Positions 44,828 to 54,405 of a stretch of DNA of 64,000 bases are shown here, one piece after another. The stretch spans positions 428,073 through 492,072 of the forward strand of contig DASP01000005.1 of the NCBI GenBank assembly GCA_002503825.1. Reading direction: 5' to 3'. The translations under genes and the position numbers were made by a program. The notes under the pieces are model-generated. The model searched no databases. It saw nothing but the letters and a program-made list of their open reading frames with translations, and was not told where the DNA came from. The stretch is from Methanoregulaceae archaeon UBA467. GTDB lineage: Archaea > Halobacteriota > Methanomicrobia > Methanomicrobiales > Methanospirillaceae. Numbering within the stretch: the stretch's first letter is position 1; the number at the start of each line of letters is the position of its first letter.

Positions 44828-44980
44828 GAGAGAATATTATCTGAAATAATAATGAATATTTCGAATTTTTCCCGTTCTGTTATATGCTATATAGAATCAG
44901 GTCAATTTGAATAGAATGAAAAATAAATAAGTACCGGATATTAAATTACAGGTATACGTTATTTCATAAATGGTGAATTC

Positions 44981-45757
44981 ATGCAGATTTCTTCGAAATA
45001 TGACCTGACCGTAATAATTCCAACATACAACGAGGAAAATAACATAGAGGAGATGATCAGGGCTATTGATTCTGTTTGTAAAGCAAACGAAATTAATGAG
45101 GAAATCCTGGTCGTCGATGATAATTCCGGAGATAATACTCAACAAATCGTGAACGAACTTAAAAATTCACTCTCACACCTGAATATTATGGTCAGGTATG
45201 AAAATCACGGGCTTTCCCAGTCTTTATACGATGGCATCATACGTGCAGGATCCGACCTTGTACAATGCATTGATTGTGATTTCTCTCATCCTCCTGATAA
45301 AATTCCGGTTTTTTACGATTACCTGAAAAATAAGCGGTATGACATGATTATCGGGAGCAGGTATATACCGGGCGGTGAAGTGCAGAACTGGGCTATGTCG
45401 AGGCGGATACTTTCAGCAGGGGCTGCCCTGCTCGGCCGCGTCCTGATCCCGCATATCCGGGACTCGGGAAGTGGTTTTTTTGCAATCAGACGCGAAATAA
45501 TTGAAGAGGTCCAGCTAAAGCCACGCGGGTTCCGGATGGGCTTTGAGATCCTCGGGAAGGGCAGGTGGGAGACTGCCACAGAGATCCCGATTACGTTCAA
45601 GGACCGGGAAGCAGGACAAAGTAAAATGCACCTGGGCATTATTACCGAATACCTGAAACAGTGGGGAAGCATCTTTTATTATAATGCAGTCTCTCCGCGG
45701 TCGGATAATATCAAAAAATCCTGGAAAATCTTTTTTCACCAGGTTTTTTCACAGTAA
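44981..45757 (+). CDS. GT2 glycosyltransferase (dolichyl-phosphate sugar synthase-like)
   Basis: A 258-residue DPM1-type GT2 enzyme. It has TVIIPTYNEENNIEEMIRAI, VVDDNSGDNTQ, the DxD-like CIDCDFSHPPDKIP (about 97-110), MIIGSRYIPGGEVQNW, DSGSGFFAIRREI and ITFKDREAGQSKM. It should place a sugar from a nucleotide donor on a polyprenyl phosphate at the inner membrane side. There is no fused GtrA domain here. It starts ATG 44981, divergent from the GT-C gene, with GGTGAATTC just upstream. Confidence 0.9.
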   Translation: MQISSKYDLTVIIPTYNEENNIEEMIRAIDSVCKANEINEEILVVDDNSGDNTQQIVNELKNSLSHLNIMVRYENHGLSQSLYDGIIRAGSDLVQCIDCDFSHPPDKIPVFYDYLKNKRYDMIIGSRYIPGGEVQNWAMSRRILSAGAALLGRVLIPHIRDSGSGFFAIRREIIEEVQLKPRGFRMGFEILGKGRWETATEIPITFKDREAGQSKMHLGIITEYLKQWGSIFYYNAVSPRSDNIKKSWKIFFHQVFSQ

Positions 45758-45832
45758 TTCCACAGGGACAACTCTGCCGCAGGGGAACGGAATATTTTTT
45801 TATCTCAGTGCCGCATCTCTTATCTGGAGAAC

Positions 45833-47386
45833 ATGATAAAAGAGACAATTATCGGCCAGGTTCATAACTTTTCAAAAAGTGACCGCTTTTTTTTTATAAT
45901 CCTGGTATTATTCTCAATATTCGGCCTTATTACAAAACTGGTGATGAGCCTGAACGTGGAGCTGGACAGTGATCAGGTACTGGTTGGTATTGCCAGCATG
46001 GAGATGTGGAAGCATGGCAACTGGCTGCTGAATGATTTCTATTTCACGTCATCATATCCATCAATTTACTCGGATATTATCCCGTTCCACCTTCTTCCCC
46101 AGATTATAACCGATTTCAGCCCTGATGCTCTTCGCATCAGCTGTTTCATAATTTTTGTTTTTTTAATATCTGCATTTACCATGATTATTTTTTATTTTTC
46201 AAAAAATGTTATCAATTCGGCTGTTTTTTTTGCACTGATGGCGAATATGTTCCCGATATCATATTTTTTTTACGGGCATTCTCTCTATCATGTTGCGACC
46301 GCCTTTTTTGCCGTATTATTCCTTCTCTTTCTATTCTTGTTCGATTATGGGAATACAAGCCGGATACATTCCCTGATATTTTTACTCTTTATTATCCTCT
46401 TCAACCTGATCCTGTTTTCCGATACAATAATCCTGGTCTGGCTTGCGATTCCTTATGCAATTTATTATATTTTTTTCAATAAAAACCGGACTTCACGCTC
46501 AAATCTGTACCTGCTCATCCTGTATATTACACTCGGGATTACATTTGTTTATAAAAATTTTTTTATTCCTAATTTTATTCCCATCAGCAATACCTACCCG
46601 CTCTATATAAAAAATATTCACGACATCCTGACATCCAACCTCCCCCTCTACATTAAAGGCATATTTGCCCTCACAAATGGTAATCTTTATGCGTTACTAG
46701 AAAAACCTGAAATTGCTGACTATGCAGGGAGCGTGATTTTTCTTATAGCCATCGTGTTCACGCTTTTAGCAATAAAAAACGGCGGATACCAGAAATATAA
46801 GCCGCTATTCATCATTTTTATGTTATCTGCGCTCATAATTTCGGCAATTTATCTTACAACCAGTTACTGCATTGACTTTGGGTCGAGCAGGTATCTCATT
46901 TTCGCCGCAACATCTCTTATAGCAGTTATCGCACTTGGTTTTTCTTCACAAAATAAATTATTCGTTGCATCCGTTCTGCTTGTACTTATTTTCGGTGCAG
47001 CTTCAAATGCCATGTATATTTCCAACATGAAAAACAGCCCGAATTCAGCCGAAAATGAACTTATCACCTATCTTCAGGGACAAAATTTATCATATGGATG
47101 GGGTGATTACTGGGACGCAAATATCATCACCTACCTGTCAGACGAAAAAATTATAGTCAGGCCGATGAGGACTACAAAAACCGGATTTAGTCCCTTCTAT
47201 TGGCTCACTAGCGCGCACTGGTATACATTTAATGAAATAAATACCGATAAATTGTTTATAGTAGTACATACTGGGGCATTCTTAAAAAAAGAGGATATAG
47301 ACATGATTATCCTCACGAGTGCACCGGAAAAAATTCTAAAAAACGGTGATTATCTGATCTACGTATTTCCCACAAAAACCAACTGA
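45833..47386 (+). CDS. Polytopic membrane protein, probable GT-C type
   Basis: A 517-residue protein with about ten to eleven helices, rich in Phe, Ile and Leu. The first outer loop carries NVELDSDQVLVGIASMEMWKHGNW, which has the acidic/aromatic look of GT-C enzymes (D at about 44-46). A soluble C-terminal part follows (about 395-517) with LSYGWGDYWDANIITYLSD. I recognise the fold class only. It lies 75 bases after the GT2 gene in the same direction and its stop is 12 bases from the stop of the convergent GtrA gene. Strongly AT-biased. Confidence 0.65.
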   Translation: MIKETIIGQVHNFSKSDRFFFIILVLFSIFGLITKLVMSLNVELDSDQVLVGIASMEMWKHGNWLLNDFYFTSSYPSIYSDIIPFHLLPQIITDFSPDALRISCFIIFVFLISAFTMIIFYFSKNVINSAVFFALMANMFPISYFFYGHSLYHVATAFFAVLFLLFLFLFDYGNTSRIHSLIFLLFIILFNLILFSDTIILVWLAIPYAIYYIFFNKNRTSRSNLYLLILYITLGITFVYKNFFIPNFIPISNTYPLYIKNIHDILTSNLPLYIKGIFALTNGNLYALLEKPEIADYAGSVIFLIAIVFTLLAIKNGGYQKYKPLFIIFMLSALIISAIYLTTSYCIDFGSSRYLIFAATSLIAVIALGFSSQNKLFVASVLLVLIFGAASNAMYISNMKNSPNSAENELITYLQGQNLSYGWGDYWDANIITYLSDEKIIVRPMRTTKTGFSPFYWLTSAHWYTFNEINTDKLFIVVHTGAFLKKEDIDMIILTSAPEKILKNGDYLIYVFPTKTN

Positions 47387-47398
47387 ACTAAACCGGGA

Positions 47399-48475
47399 TT
47401 AACAGGTTGATTTCCATGTGATATTCCGGTTTACAATAAAATTCCAGGAGAATGTGACCAGTATCCCGATAATATTGGAGATGATGTAATATATCCCGAA
47501 AAAGTCGGTCAGGAGAAACAGCACTGAAATATTGATTATCATCCCACCCATTGCAACGAACTGAAACGAGAGGAACCGGCTTATTTTTGCCGTTACCTTT
47601 CTCGTCTCACGGTTCCTGAAGGTCCAGTGATCATTTAAAAGAAAATTAGTCACTATTGAGACCTCGATTGCCACCGCACTTGAGACCAGGTAAAAAAAGC
47701 CAAAATATTCGGTTAGCAGGTATAATAATCCGCAATTGACAAAAATACCCGAAAGACCTACGATTCCGAACCTGAAAACGGTACCAAGCTCGTGCCATAC
47801 ATGGCTGTCCCTGTGTTTCAGGCCATATAATACAAATTCAGACATCTGCTGAATCCCTGCTCCCGAACTGCGGTATGTGGTGTCGGCAAGGGTTTGTCCG
47901 GGAGTGTACCTGTATTCACTGAGGGTGTTCCATTTTGCCTTTACCAGCAACTCGGGCAGGGCAGGCATGTCGATAAAATTATCGTTTCCGGTTGTAAAGA
48001 CTTCAGATATACATGCAAACGTCCTGCTGAACGGATGACCGATATCAGGAAAAAGGATAATTTTTTCAATTTTTTCCATTACTTTTTTCCCGGGGGACTG
48101 TCCGCCTTTTGAAATATCGGGCACACCAACAATAATATCCTGCCCGTTCTCCATCAGGCTGATCGATTCCCTTATGCCGAATGGAAGATCTGATAAAACC
48201 GATTCTTCCGTGAGTGAAAAAATATACCTGATATTCGTATCATCATTTCCATCATGAAAAAAAAGGGATGCCATTTCATTCCAAGGAAGGACATTGATAT
48301 TTAAACCGGATACATCCCTTTCCTGATCAGCTCCCTTTCCGAATTCCTCCATTTTTTCAACAGGGATGACTACCTGTATACCGCCTGTACCGACGGCATT
48401 TTCCGCTATTTTCTTGAGAATCCTGCCCAGATTTTTAATGTCAAAATCAGAGAGGATAATGAGGATATTATCCAT
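47399..48475 (-). CDS. GtrA-domain flippase-like protein fused to degenerate GT2 domain
   Basis: A 358-residue protein. The last 125 residues (about 232-355) are a GtrA domain of four helices (FRFGIVGLSGIFVNCGLLYLL, NFLLNDHWTFRNRET, and SWNFIVNRNITWKS). The first 220 residues align in order with a DPM1-type GT2 domain. DIIVGVPDISKGGQSPG stands where DxVIGSRYxxGG is expected, HPFSRTFACISEVF for the GFxAIRREV region, and LLVKAKWNTLSEYRYTP for LLVKAK...EVPI. The acidic metal motif DADxSHP is absent. The N-terminal part is thus a pseudo-glycosyltransferase. It follows the GT39 gene by 17 bases on one transcript. Confidence 0.78.
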   Translation of the reverse strand: MDNILIILSDFDIKNLGRILKKIAENAVGTGGIQVVIPVEKMEEFGKGADQERDVSGLNINVLPWNEMASLFFHDGNDDTNIRYIFSLTEESVLSDLPFGIRESISLMENGQDIIVGVPDISKGGQSPGKKVMEKIEKIILFPDIGHPFSRTFACISEVFTTGNDNFIDMPALPELLVKAKWNTLSEYRYTPGQTLADTTYRSSGAGIQQMSEFVLYGLKHRDSHVWHELGTVFRFGIVGLSGIFVNCGLLYLLTEYFGFFYLVSSAVAIEVSIVTNFLLNDHWTFRNRETRKVTAKISRFLSFQFVAMGGMIINISVLFLLTDFFGIYYIISNIIGILVTFSWNFIVNRNITWKSTC

Positions 48476-48492
48476 TCAAGCCTTACCCATGT

Positions 48493-49998
48493 CTATTTCG
48501 AGAAGAAAATATAAATCCCGGTCCTTTCTCCCGCATATTGCGTATTAGCCTGCATCCAGGCGACGACCTCTCCTGACGGATTCACCGCACTGATATCGGG
48601 GGTTATGATATAATATATTGAATTATTCCCTTTCATCTGGTAAATATTCTCCAGTTCTGCAATCGTGTTTGCGGGGTAAAGGCGGGTATGATCTGTCTCG
48701 CTGGAATAGTAATACGTCAGGGGCATCTCGATGTATGACGGAAGGACAACGACGATGTCCCCGTCAGCGGTTGCTCCCTGGAGTACTCCTGCCATTCCCC
48801 TCCAGTCTTCCTTTGAGTATTGTGTGTAGTATCCGGAAAGGCCCGGGATGCTTATCAGCACCATCAGTATCAGAAGGCAGTAGACAATCCGCCGGTCTTT
48901 AACAAGGGTCCATACAGGCAGATACGAATATCCGATAGTGACAAAAAACAGTGGAAGGATAAAGATCAGGTATCGCGGAATCATCGGCATCGAAAATGAA
49001 AGGAAATAACTGGCGATAAACGTCAGAAGTATCATTGCAGAAATCAATGAAAATTTCACTTTATCTGTCCTGAATGCCTGGAAAAGTCCAATGACGAATA
49101 ATATAATGAGGACGATTTCCGGGACGATATTATACCCCAGCATTTGCCTGATACTTTCAGTGATAATTCCAAATCCCTGTATACCATACGTCGGGGGCGC
49201 CCCGGTCCTGATTATAAAAAGGTTTATGGTAACAATCAGGAGCGGCAGGGTGACCAGAAGAAAAACAACAATCGAGAACCCGAGATTTTTCAACTGGCCG
49301 GGTCCTTTCGGGGAATTTTTCAGTGCCAGTGCAATCGCAAAAAGGTAAAGGCCGGTTATAATGATGAAGACATAAAAATGAGTCCAGAATGCAAGCCCGG
49401 AAAAAATTCCTGATAATATCCATGCCCGGATCTCATTCGTTTTCAGCGCCTTCATGTAAAAAATCAGGGCTATTGAAAAGAAGAAGAGGACTGTCGTGTA
49501 TGCCCGGGCATCCTGCGAATATAAGATATGAAACTGTGCGAATGTAAGGGCTGCAGCGGCAATTATCCCGGCATTCCGGTCAAAAAATTCTTTCCCGAGA
49601 ATATAGAAGAGCGGTATGGTAAGACTTCCGAGAAGGGCCGGAATAAACCTTAAAGTAACCTCATTATTTCCGAAACAGAGCATGAAATGCTCTATCCAGT
49701 GGAACAAGGGGGGATTATATTCCCCCTGTGCGGTAATATTCCAGATCTCTGCGAGCGAATTATTTGCAAAATTATAGGTTGCCGCCTCATCCAGCCAGAT
49801 TGAATTGAAGGTGAGATTATAAAATCTTAAAAAAAAACCAATTACTGTCAGTCCTATTAGCAGTTGAAAATACCGGCTGTTTTTTGCGAGCTGGATAAAT
49901 TTCTCGCCGTATGAAGGACTTCCTTCAATAATGAACCCATTGTCGAGATCACAGACCTCTGCAGGTTTATCTTTTATCCGGGCCTTCTTTCCTTTCAT
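48493..49998 (-). CDS. ArnT/PMT-like (GT39-type) membrane glycosyltransferase
   Basis: A 501-residue GT-C protein with about ten helices. The catalytic first-loop motif is FNSIWLDEAATYNFAN (DE about 74-75). NPPLFHWIEHFML, RFIPALLGSLTIPLFY and SQDARAYTT are typical of ArnT/GT39. The outside C-terminal part (about 385-501) contains VVVLPSYIEMPLTYYYSS. It should transfer a sugar from a lipid-phosphate donor to protein or lipid outside the membrane. It precedes the GtrA gene in the same operon. Confidence 0.85.
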   Translation of the reverse strand: MKGKKARIKDKPAEVCDLDNGFIIEGSPSYGEKFIQLAKNSRYFQLLIGLTVIGFFLRFYNLTFNSIWLDEAATYNFANNSLAEIWNITAQGEYNPPLFHWIEHFMLCFGNNEVTLRFIPALLGSLTIPLFYILGKEFFDRNAGIIAAAALTFAQFHILYSQDARAYTTVLFFFSIALIFYMKALKTNEIRAWILSGIFSGLAFWTHFYVFIIITGLYLFAIALALKNSPKGPGQLKNLGFSIVVFLLVTLPLLIVTINLFIIRTGAPPTYGIQGFGIITESIRQMLGYNIVPEIVLIILFVIGLFQAFRTDKVKFSLISAMILLTFIASYFLSFSMPMIPRYLIFILPLFFVTIGYSYLPVWTLVKDRRIVYCLLILMVLISIPGLSGYYTQYSKEDWRGMAGVLQGATADGDIVVVLPSYIEMPLTYYYSSETDHTRLYPANTIAELENIYQMKGNNSIYYIITPDISAVNPSGEVVAWMQANTQYAGERTGIYIFFSK

Positions 49999-50083
49999 TC
50001 AACTATTATTTTTTAATTCCGATGATAAACTTTGCGAAAAAGAGGTTTTCGGTGATATCCGTTATATTTTCTGCGGTACCGGA

Positions 50084-50956
50084 CTAAACCGATGAGGAAT
50101 CCCCCATTTTATTACCAAGCACCTCCTGCAAGGCAGGGACTATCTCTTCTTTTGAACCGACTACTACGGAGGACTGTTCCAGCATCAGGTTCACACGTTC
50201 ATGGTGACCGGCCATGCGAAAATCAGTCCTGATAGCAACCACCGGTTTTCCAAGTGCTGATGCGTATCCCATCTCCCAGGACGTCCCTGAGTCGGCGTCC
50301 GAACCATCAATAACCGCCACAACCGCATCTGCAGCATGCAAGGCGGCCATGTGGCTCTTAAATATCCGGGCATGCGCACCGGTATCCCTGCAGTGGGTAT
50401 CATCGCCAATTTCCTGTGGGAGATAGACCTCAAACAGACCTCCCGTAAGCATTTCATAGAGCTGGACATTAAACCATTTTTCTGCTTCCGAAAAGAGGGG
50501 TGCAGCAAGATAAATCCTGTATTTCGCAAAAATTGTAACGTCAACCGCAGGGATTTCCGGGAATTTTTTAAGAAATACACCCCTGTCCTGTATCTTTTCA
50601 GGGGTGGGGGCATCTGCACTCCCGAAATATGTCGTATCAACACCGCATGTCGGGGATGAATTAACACCCAGTATGCATAAAGGCGGACCATGCTCGCTGA
50701 TTATTGTTCGTACCTCCTGTTCGAGTGCGGTGAGCAGTGAAAAAAATTCAGGTGTGTTCAACCGTTCAAGAAAAGTACCAGGGGTCCGTTCCTTTCCAAG
50801 ATAGAGCGTTTCCGGGCATGGAAGAGGTATAATGTCGATGTTGAATTTCCGGCAGCGTTCAATTACCCGGGAAAACGCACCAAGGTCCTTATCGCTGGTG
50901 ATACCCCTTGCACGGAGGTCAGGGTTCAGGACACAGGGGCAGACAAGTACATACAT
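50084..50956 (-). CDS. DUF523-like domain fused to nucleoside 2-deoxyribosyltransferase
   Basis: A 290-residue two-domain protein. Residues 1-140 show VLVCPCVLNPDLRARG, PLPCPETLYLG and LGVNSSPTCGVDT, the cysteine pattern of DUF523-like proteins. Residues 145-290 are a nucleoside 2-deoxyribosyltransferase fold: YRIYLAAPLFSEAEKWFN, VVAVIDGSDADSGTSWEMGYASALGKPVVAIRTD, with the catalytic-type Glu in SWEMG. It may cleave or exchange the base of an odd nucleotide. ATG 50956 gives MYVLVCPC; 50974 is possible. It is divergent from tsr3 with 31 bases between them. Confidence 0.82.
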   Translation of the reverse strand: MYVLVCPCVLNPDLRARGITSDKDLGAFSRVIERCRKFNIDIIPLPCPETLYLGKERTPGTFLERLNTPEFFSLLTALEQEVRTIISEHGPPLCILGVNSSPTCGVDTTYFGSADAPTPEKIQDRGVFLKKFPEIPAVDVTIFAKYRIYLAAPLFSEAEKWFNVQLYEMLTGGLFEVYLPQEIGDDTHCRDTGAHARIFKSHMAALHAADAVVAVIDGSDADSGTSWEMGYASALGKPVVAIRTDFRMAGHHERVNLMLEQSSVVVGSKEEIVPALQEVLGNKMGDSSSV

Positions 50957-50987
50957 TTGATAGAATCTAAACACTCAGAGAAGATAG

Positions 50988-51479
50988 ATGATCCCTCTCT
51001 ATGCCTACAGGGACAACAGTTGCGACCCACGAAAATGCACGGTAAAAAGAATGGAAAAATCGGGACTGGTGAAGATTGTGACAAAAATATCACATATTCC
51101 ACGGAATACGATACTCCTCGACCCGACCTCCGAACAGGCACTCTCACCCGCCGATCTTCCGGTGAAGTCGATTACCGCGCTTGACTGCTCCTGGGACGTC
51201 CTTGATACTGGTGCGGTCAGTTCTTGGCGAAGGCGGCGGGCACTGCCTTTCCTCGTAGCAGCAAATCCTGTAAATTTCGGACGCCCGTGGAAACTCACAT
51301 CCGTTGAGGCCTTTGCAGCTGCGCTGATCATCCTTGGACAACCCCTTCAGGCCCGGACCATTCTTTCTTCGGTCAACTGGGGAATCCGCTTTCTGGAAGT
51401 AAACGAAGAACCCCTCATGCTATACTCAGGTGCAAAAGACAGCAGTGAAATTATCAGGATCCAGAACGAGTACCTCTGA
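50988..51479 (+). CDS. tsr3: rRNA aminocarboxypropyltransferase Tsr3 (DUF367)
   Basis: A 163-residue Tsr3. It has the N-terminal DNSCDPRKCT cysteine pair, RNTILLDPTSEQALSP, ITALDCSWDVLD (about 66-77), RRALPFLVAANPVNFG and the tail SSVNWGIRFLEVNEEPL. Tsr3 moves the aminocarboxypropyl group of S-adenosylmethionine to a methylpseudouridine in small-subunit rRNA. The first ATG (50988) is right because the CDPRKCT segment belongs to the family. Length is normal. Confidence 0.93.
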   Translation: MIPLYAYRDNSCDPRKCTVKRMEKSGLVKIVTKISHIPRNTILLDPTSEQALSPADLPVKSITALDCSWDVLDTGAVSSWRRRRALPFLVAANPVNFGRPWKLTSVEAFAAALIILGQPLQARTILSSVNWGIRFLEVNEEPLMLYSGAKDSSEIIRIQNEYL

Positions 51480-51625
51480 ATGTCTGGTCAGGCAAAGACT
51501 GCACCCACGCTTTTTAACAGAATCCAACCGCAACCGGAGAGTAATAATCAGAAATGGGGGTATCAGGAATTGTACAGGTTGATATAATTAAAACCGCACG
51601 GCGTCAGATAAAATTTCCAGAAGTG

Positions 51626-54247
51626 CTATTTTTTTGTCCTGCGGAGAATAACGATTGCTCCGTGGTTCGCTTCCTCAGGACCCGTCACACCTTCAAATTC
51701 TGCCTTCACGGTGTATCGCGTACCTTCTGATAATAATGACAACTCTGATTGTTCTGACCCATTCTTGCTGACACGCTCCAGTATCCCGAGAATCCTGCGT
51801 GCTTCATCAGGCGCAAAATATGCCGTGAGGTGTGACCCCTTCACAGAAGCATCATCTTTCTGTACAATATCAGAAAAGGCCCTGTTATACTTCAGGATCT
51901 TTCCGCCTGAGTCCAGCACAAGCACCCCTTCTTCGATATGCTGCAGGGCCATATCGACCCATTTCTCAATACCCTGGCAGGATTTCAGGATTGCATTCTC
52001 ATTTCTGATGATTGAGATCTTCTCCTCGAGCTCACGCACTCTGTCCCTGCTCTCTCCTTTCAGCTGCTCCACACCTTCTCTGAGAGATTCCTTTGCCCGT
52101 TTCCATTCAGAAATATCTCGCACCGACTCTATTGCCCCGATTACATTGCCGTCATTGTCAATAAGCGGGGAGGCCTTCCCCCATATATAGGCGCCTTTTC
52201 CGCCATTTAAATCGGGGAGGTAGGCTTCAACATAAATGCTGTCTCCAAAACGACGTACTGACGGATAGTTGCTTGCAAGTTCATGTGCCGGAGTATCGAT
52301 TATATCTATCAGAACGGGCCGGATATTACCATAGAACAAAAATGCCTTTTTATAATCATCTCTTCCAAGCACCATCTCCTTATTTACACCGGTTATTGTT
52401 TCAAGTGCCCGGTTCCATGCAATAACCTTCTTATTCCGATCAACGATAAATGTTGGATCCGGCATGAACTCGACGGTGTCCTGTAACTTTTCAAAGGTGC
52501 TTTTTAATGCCTTTTCGATCAGTTTCTGGTCTGTGATATCCACACACGAGAGCATTATGCTCATATTTTTTCCCGATTCATCTGCCACCGAACTGACAGC
52601 CATCTGGGCAAAATGAGGAGATCCGTTCTCCTTTATGGACTTTATTTCTCCAATCCATTTTCCGTGATTTTTCAGCTCTTCGAAAATGTAGGTAAAGCCC
52701 GGAGACATCCCTGCGATAGTGCGGGAAATATCATCAAGTCGTTTCCCGCGGATAGTATTGATCGGGGCGAGTTCGAACATCGAGATAAATGAATTATTGG
52801 CATAAATCAGTTCTTCATCCGGACTGAAAATGGCAATACCGTTGATAGACGATGAAATAGCGGTATCTTTAATTTTAAGTTCCTGTTCTGCTTTTTTTTG
52901 TTCGGTAATGTCTACAAAGGATGCCATATAACGGACAGGATTACCCGTCGCATCCCGGACGACGTTCGACGAAAGCTGGGTGAAGATCTTCGTTCCATCC
53001 CTTTTTTTCACAATGGTCTCTCCAAACCAGCCTTTTCCTTCATGGAGTGTCCGGATTACGTCAGCAATGTGCTTTTCTGCATCGGGGTCATTGTGAGTGA
53101 ACAATTCTATCGGCTTATTCAGGACCTGTTCCAGGGATTCGTACCCGAACATATCGATAAAGGCCTTGTTTGCATAGATGATTTGTCCGTTCAGGTCAGA
53201 TATGCCTATTGCGTTAATTGAGGATGCAATGGCCATATCCTTGATTAAAAGTTCCTGTTCTGCTAATTTTCGCTCGGTAATATCCCGGCCGACAATCTGG
53301 TACTCGATTAAAACTCCGTTTTCATCAAAAATTGCCCTGTTTGTCCACTGGTACCATTTAATATCACCGTTCTTTCCTGAAATCCGGCTTTCAAAAACGT
53401 TCATCAGGTTTTCCCGGTCGAGTGAGAGGAGGGTATTTCTAAGGATTTCTCTGTCACTATCCAGGATATACTGAAATAAGTCGCTATTCAGGCATTCTTC
53501 ATGTATTTTATTAAAATACTGGCACACGGCATCATTCACGAAACTGATGGTAAAATCAGGTTTCACGCGGAAGATCATCTCGGTCTGGTCCTGCACTATA
53601 GCACGGTACCGTGCTTCATTTATACGGAGCTTTTTTTCATACTGTTTCGGGAGCGTGACATCCTCGATAATGAAAGTAATTCCTTTTCCACCATCATCAA
53701 AAACCGTCGGAATTATTTTAACCCTGAAAAAAGTCTCTTCTCCGTTGTGAAAAAAAATGATATCTTTTACCAGTTCTCCCATACTGTAGGCTTCTTTAAT
53801 GAGATTAGCCTCCAGAAGCATTTTTATTGGATCAATCCCAAGCAGATTGACAGGATTGCCAAGCACATCCTCTCGTACCAATCCGAAAAATTCAAGAAAA
53901 TGGTCATTGATGTCCACCACCTTCATCTCATTGTCAAGTACAAGGATTAACTCCGAGGCGAATTTGAGCATTGACGAAACAGGCACTCTCTGAGAGAGAT
54001 AATACACTTTTGCATTTCCATACAGCCTCATTTCCACCTGTCCGGTAATCAGGAGAATTTCAAGATATTTGGCTATTGAATTTCTGTTGACCTTCAGTAC
54101 CTGGGATATATCTGAAATAGTCAGACCCTTCGGCCTTGATTTCAATAGTTTTTTTATACGGATAATTTTCTCCTGATCAAGGATCATGGTATAAAGATGA
54201 TGCTCATATACGTGCATAAACGTTTTGAAAACAGGATCCCGGGACAT
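51626..54247 (-). CDS. HTH regulator with six PAS domains, no kinase
   Basis: About 870 residues. An N-terminal winged-helix segment (about 20-90) reads IRIKKLLKSRPKGLTISDISQ and NRNSIAKYLEILL. Six PAS modules follow, at about 90-205, 212-335, 340-455, 460-580, 590-710 and 765-870. A coiled coil (EQLKGESRDRVRELEEK) precedes the last one. There is no HisKA, GGDEF or other output, so DNA binding is probably the output and PAS the input. This layout is common in Methanomicrobiales. The start is uncertain: ATG 54247 is used, 54217 and 54187 also fit. It diverges from a histidine kinase gene across a shared promoter region. Confidence 0.85.
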   Translation of the reverse strand: MSRDPVFKTFMHVYEHHLYTMILDQEKIIRIKKLLKSRPKGLTISDISQVLKVNRNSIAKYLEILLITGQVEMRLYGNAKVYYLSQRVPVSSMLKFASELILVLDNEMKVVDINDHFLEFFGLVREDVLGNPVNLLGIDPIKMLLEANLIKEAYSMGELVKDIIFFHNGEETFFRVKIIPTVFDDGGKGITFIIEDVTLPKQYEKKLRINEARYRAIVQDQTEMIFRVKPDFTISFVNDAVCQYFNKIHEECLNSDLFQYILDSDREILRNTLLSLDRENLMNVFESRISGKNGDIKWYQWTNRAIFDENGVLIEYQIVGRDITERKLAEQELLIKDMAIASSINAIGISDLNGQIIYANKAFIDMFGYESLEQVLNKPIELFTHNDPDAEKHIADVIRTLHEGKGWFGETIVKKRDGTKIFTQLSSNVVRDATGNPVRYMASFVDITEQKKAEQELKIKDTAISSSINGIAIFSPDEELIYANNSFISMFELAPINTIRGKRLDDISRTIAGMSPGFTYIFEELKNHGKWIGEIKSIKENGSPHFAQMAVSSVADESGKNMSIMLSCVDITDQKLIEKALKSTFEKLQDTVEFMPDPTFIVDRNKKVIAWNRALETITGVNKEMVLGRDDYKKAFLFYGNIRPVLIDIIDTPAHELASNYPSVRRFGDSIYVEAYLPDLNGGKGAYIWGKASPLIDNDGNVIGAIESVRDISEWKRAKESLREGVEQLKGESRDRVRELEEKISIIRNENAILKSCQGIEKWVDMALQHIEEGVLVLDSGGKILKYNRAFSDIVQKDDASVKGSHLTAYFAPDEARRILGILERVSKNGSEQSELSLLSEGTRYTVKAEFEGVTGPEEANHGAIVILRRTKK

Positions 54248-54330
54248 GATCTGCTGTTTTTTAATTTGTCCCCGGAATAAGAAACAATGCCGGATTCCTA
54301 TCACAAACCACAACATTCATCGGGTTTTCC

Positions 54331-54352
54331 TTATCTATAAACCATATAAATA
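54331..54352. promoter_or_regulatory. Divergent promoter region with two TATA-like boxes
   Basis: On the plus strand CATATAAATA (54343-54352) lies 54 bases before the kinase ATG. On the minus strand TTATAGATAA (54331-54340) and TATTTATATGG (54342-54352) lie about 85-105 bases before the PAS regulator start at 54247. Both directions could be controlled by the HTH protein itself; that is inference. Confidence 0.5.
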
Positions 54353-54405
54353 CCAGGTGAAATCCCCGGCCACTGGTTACGAGCTGCCCCGTGTGAAGGT
54401 GACCA

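Noticed and set aside
44897..45145. 82-codon minus-strand frame overlapping the GT2 gene start
   Set aside because: Antisense to the conserved GT2 N-terminus; AT-rich sequence explains its hydrophobic look.
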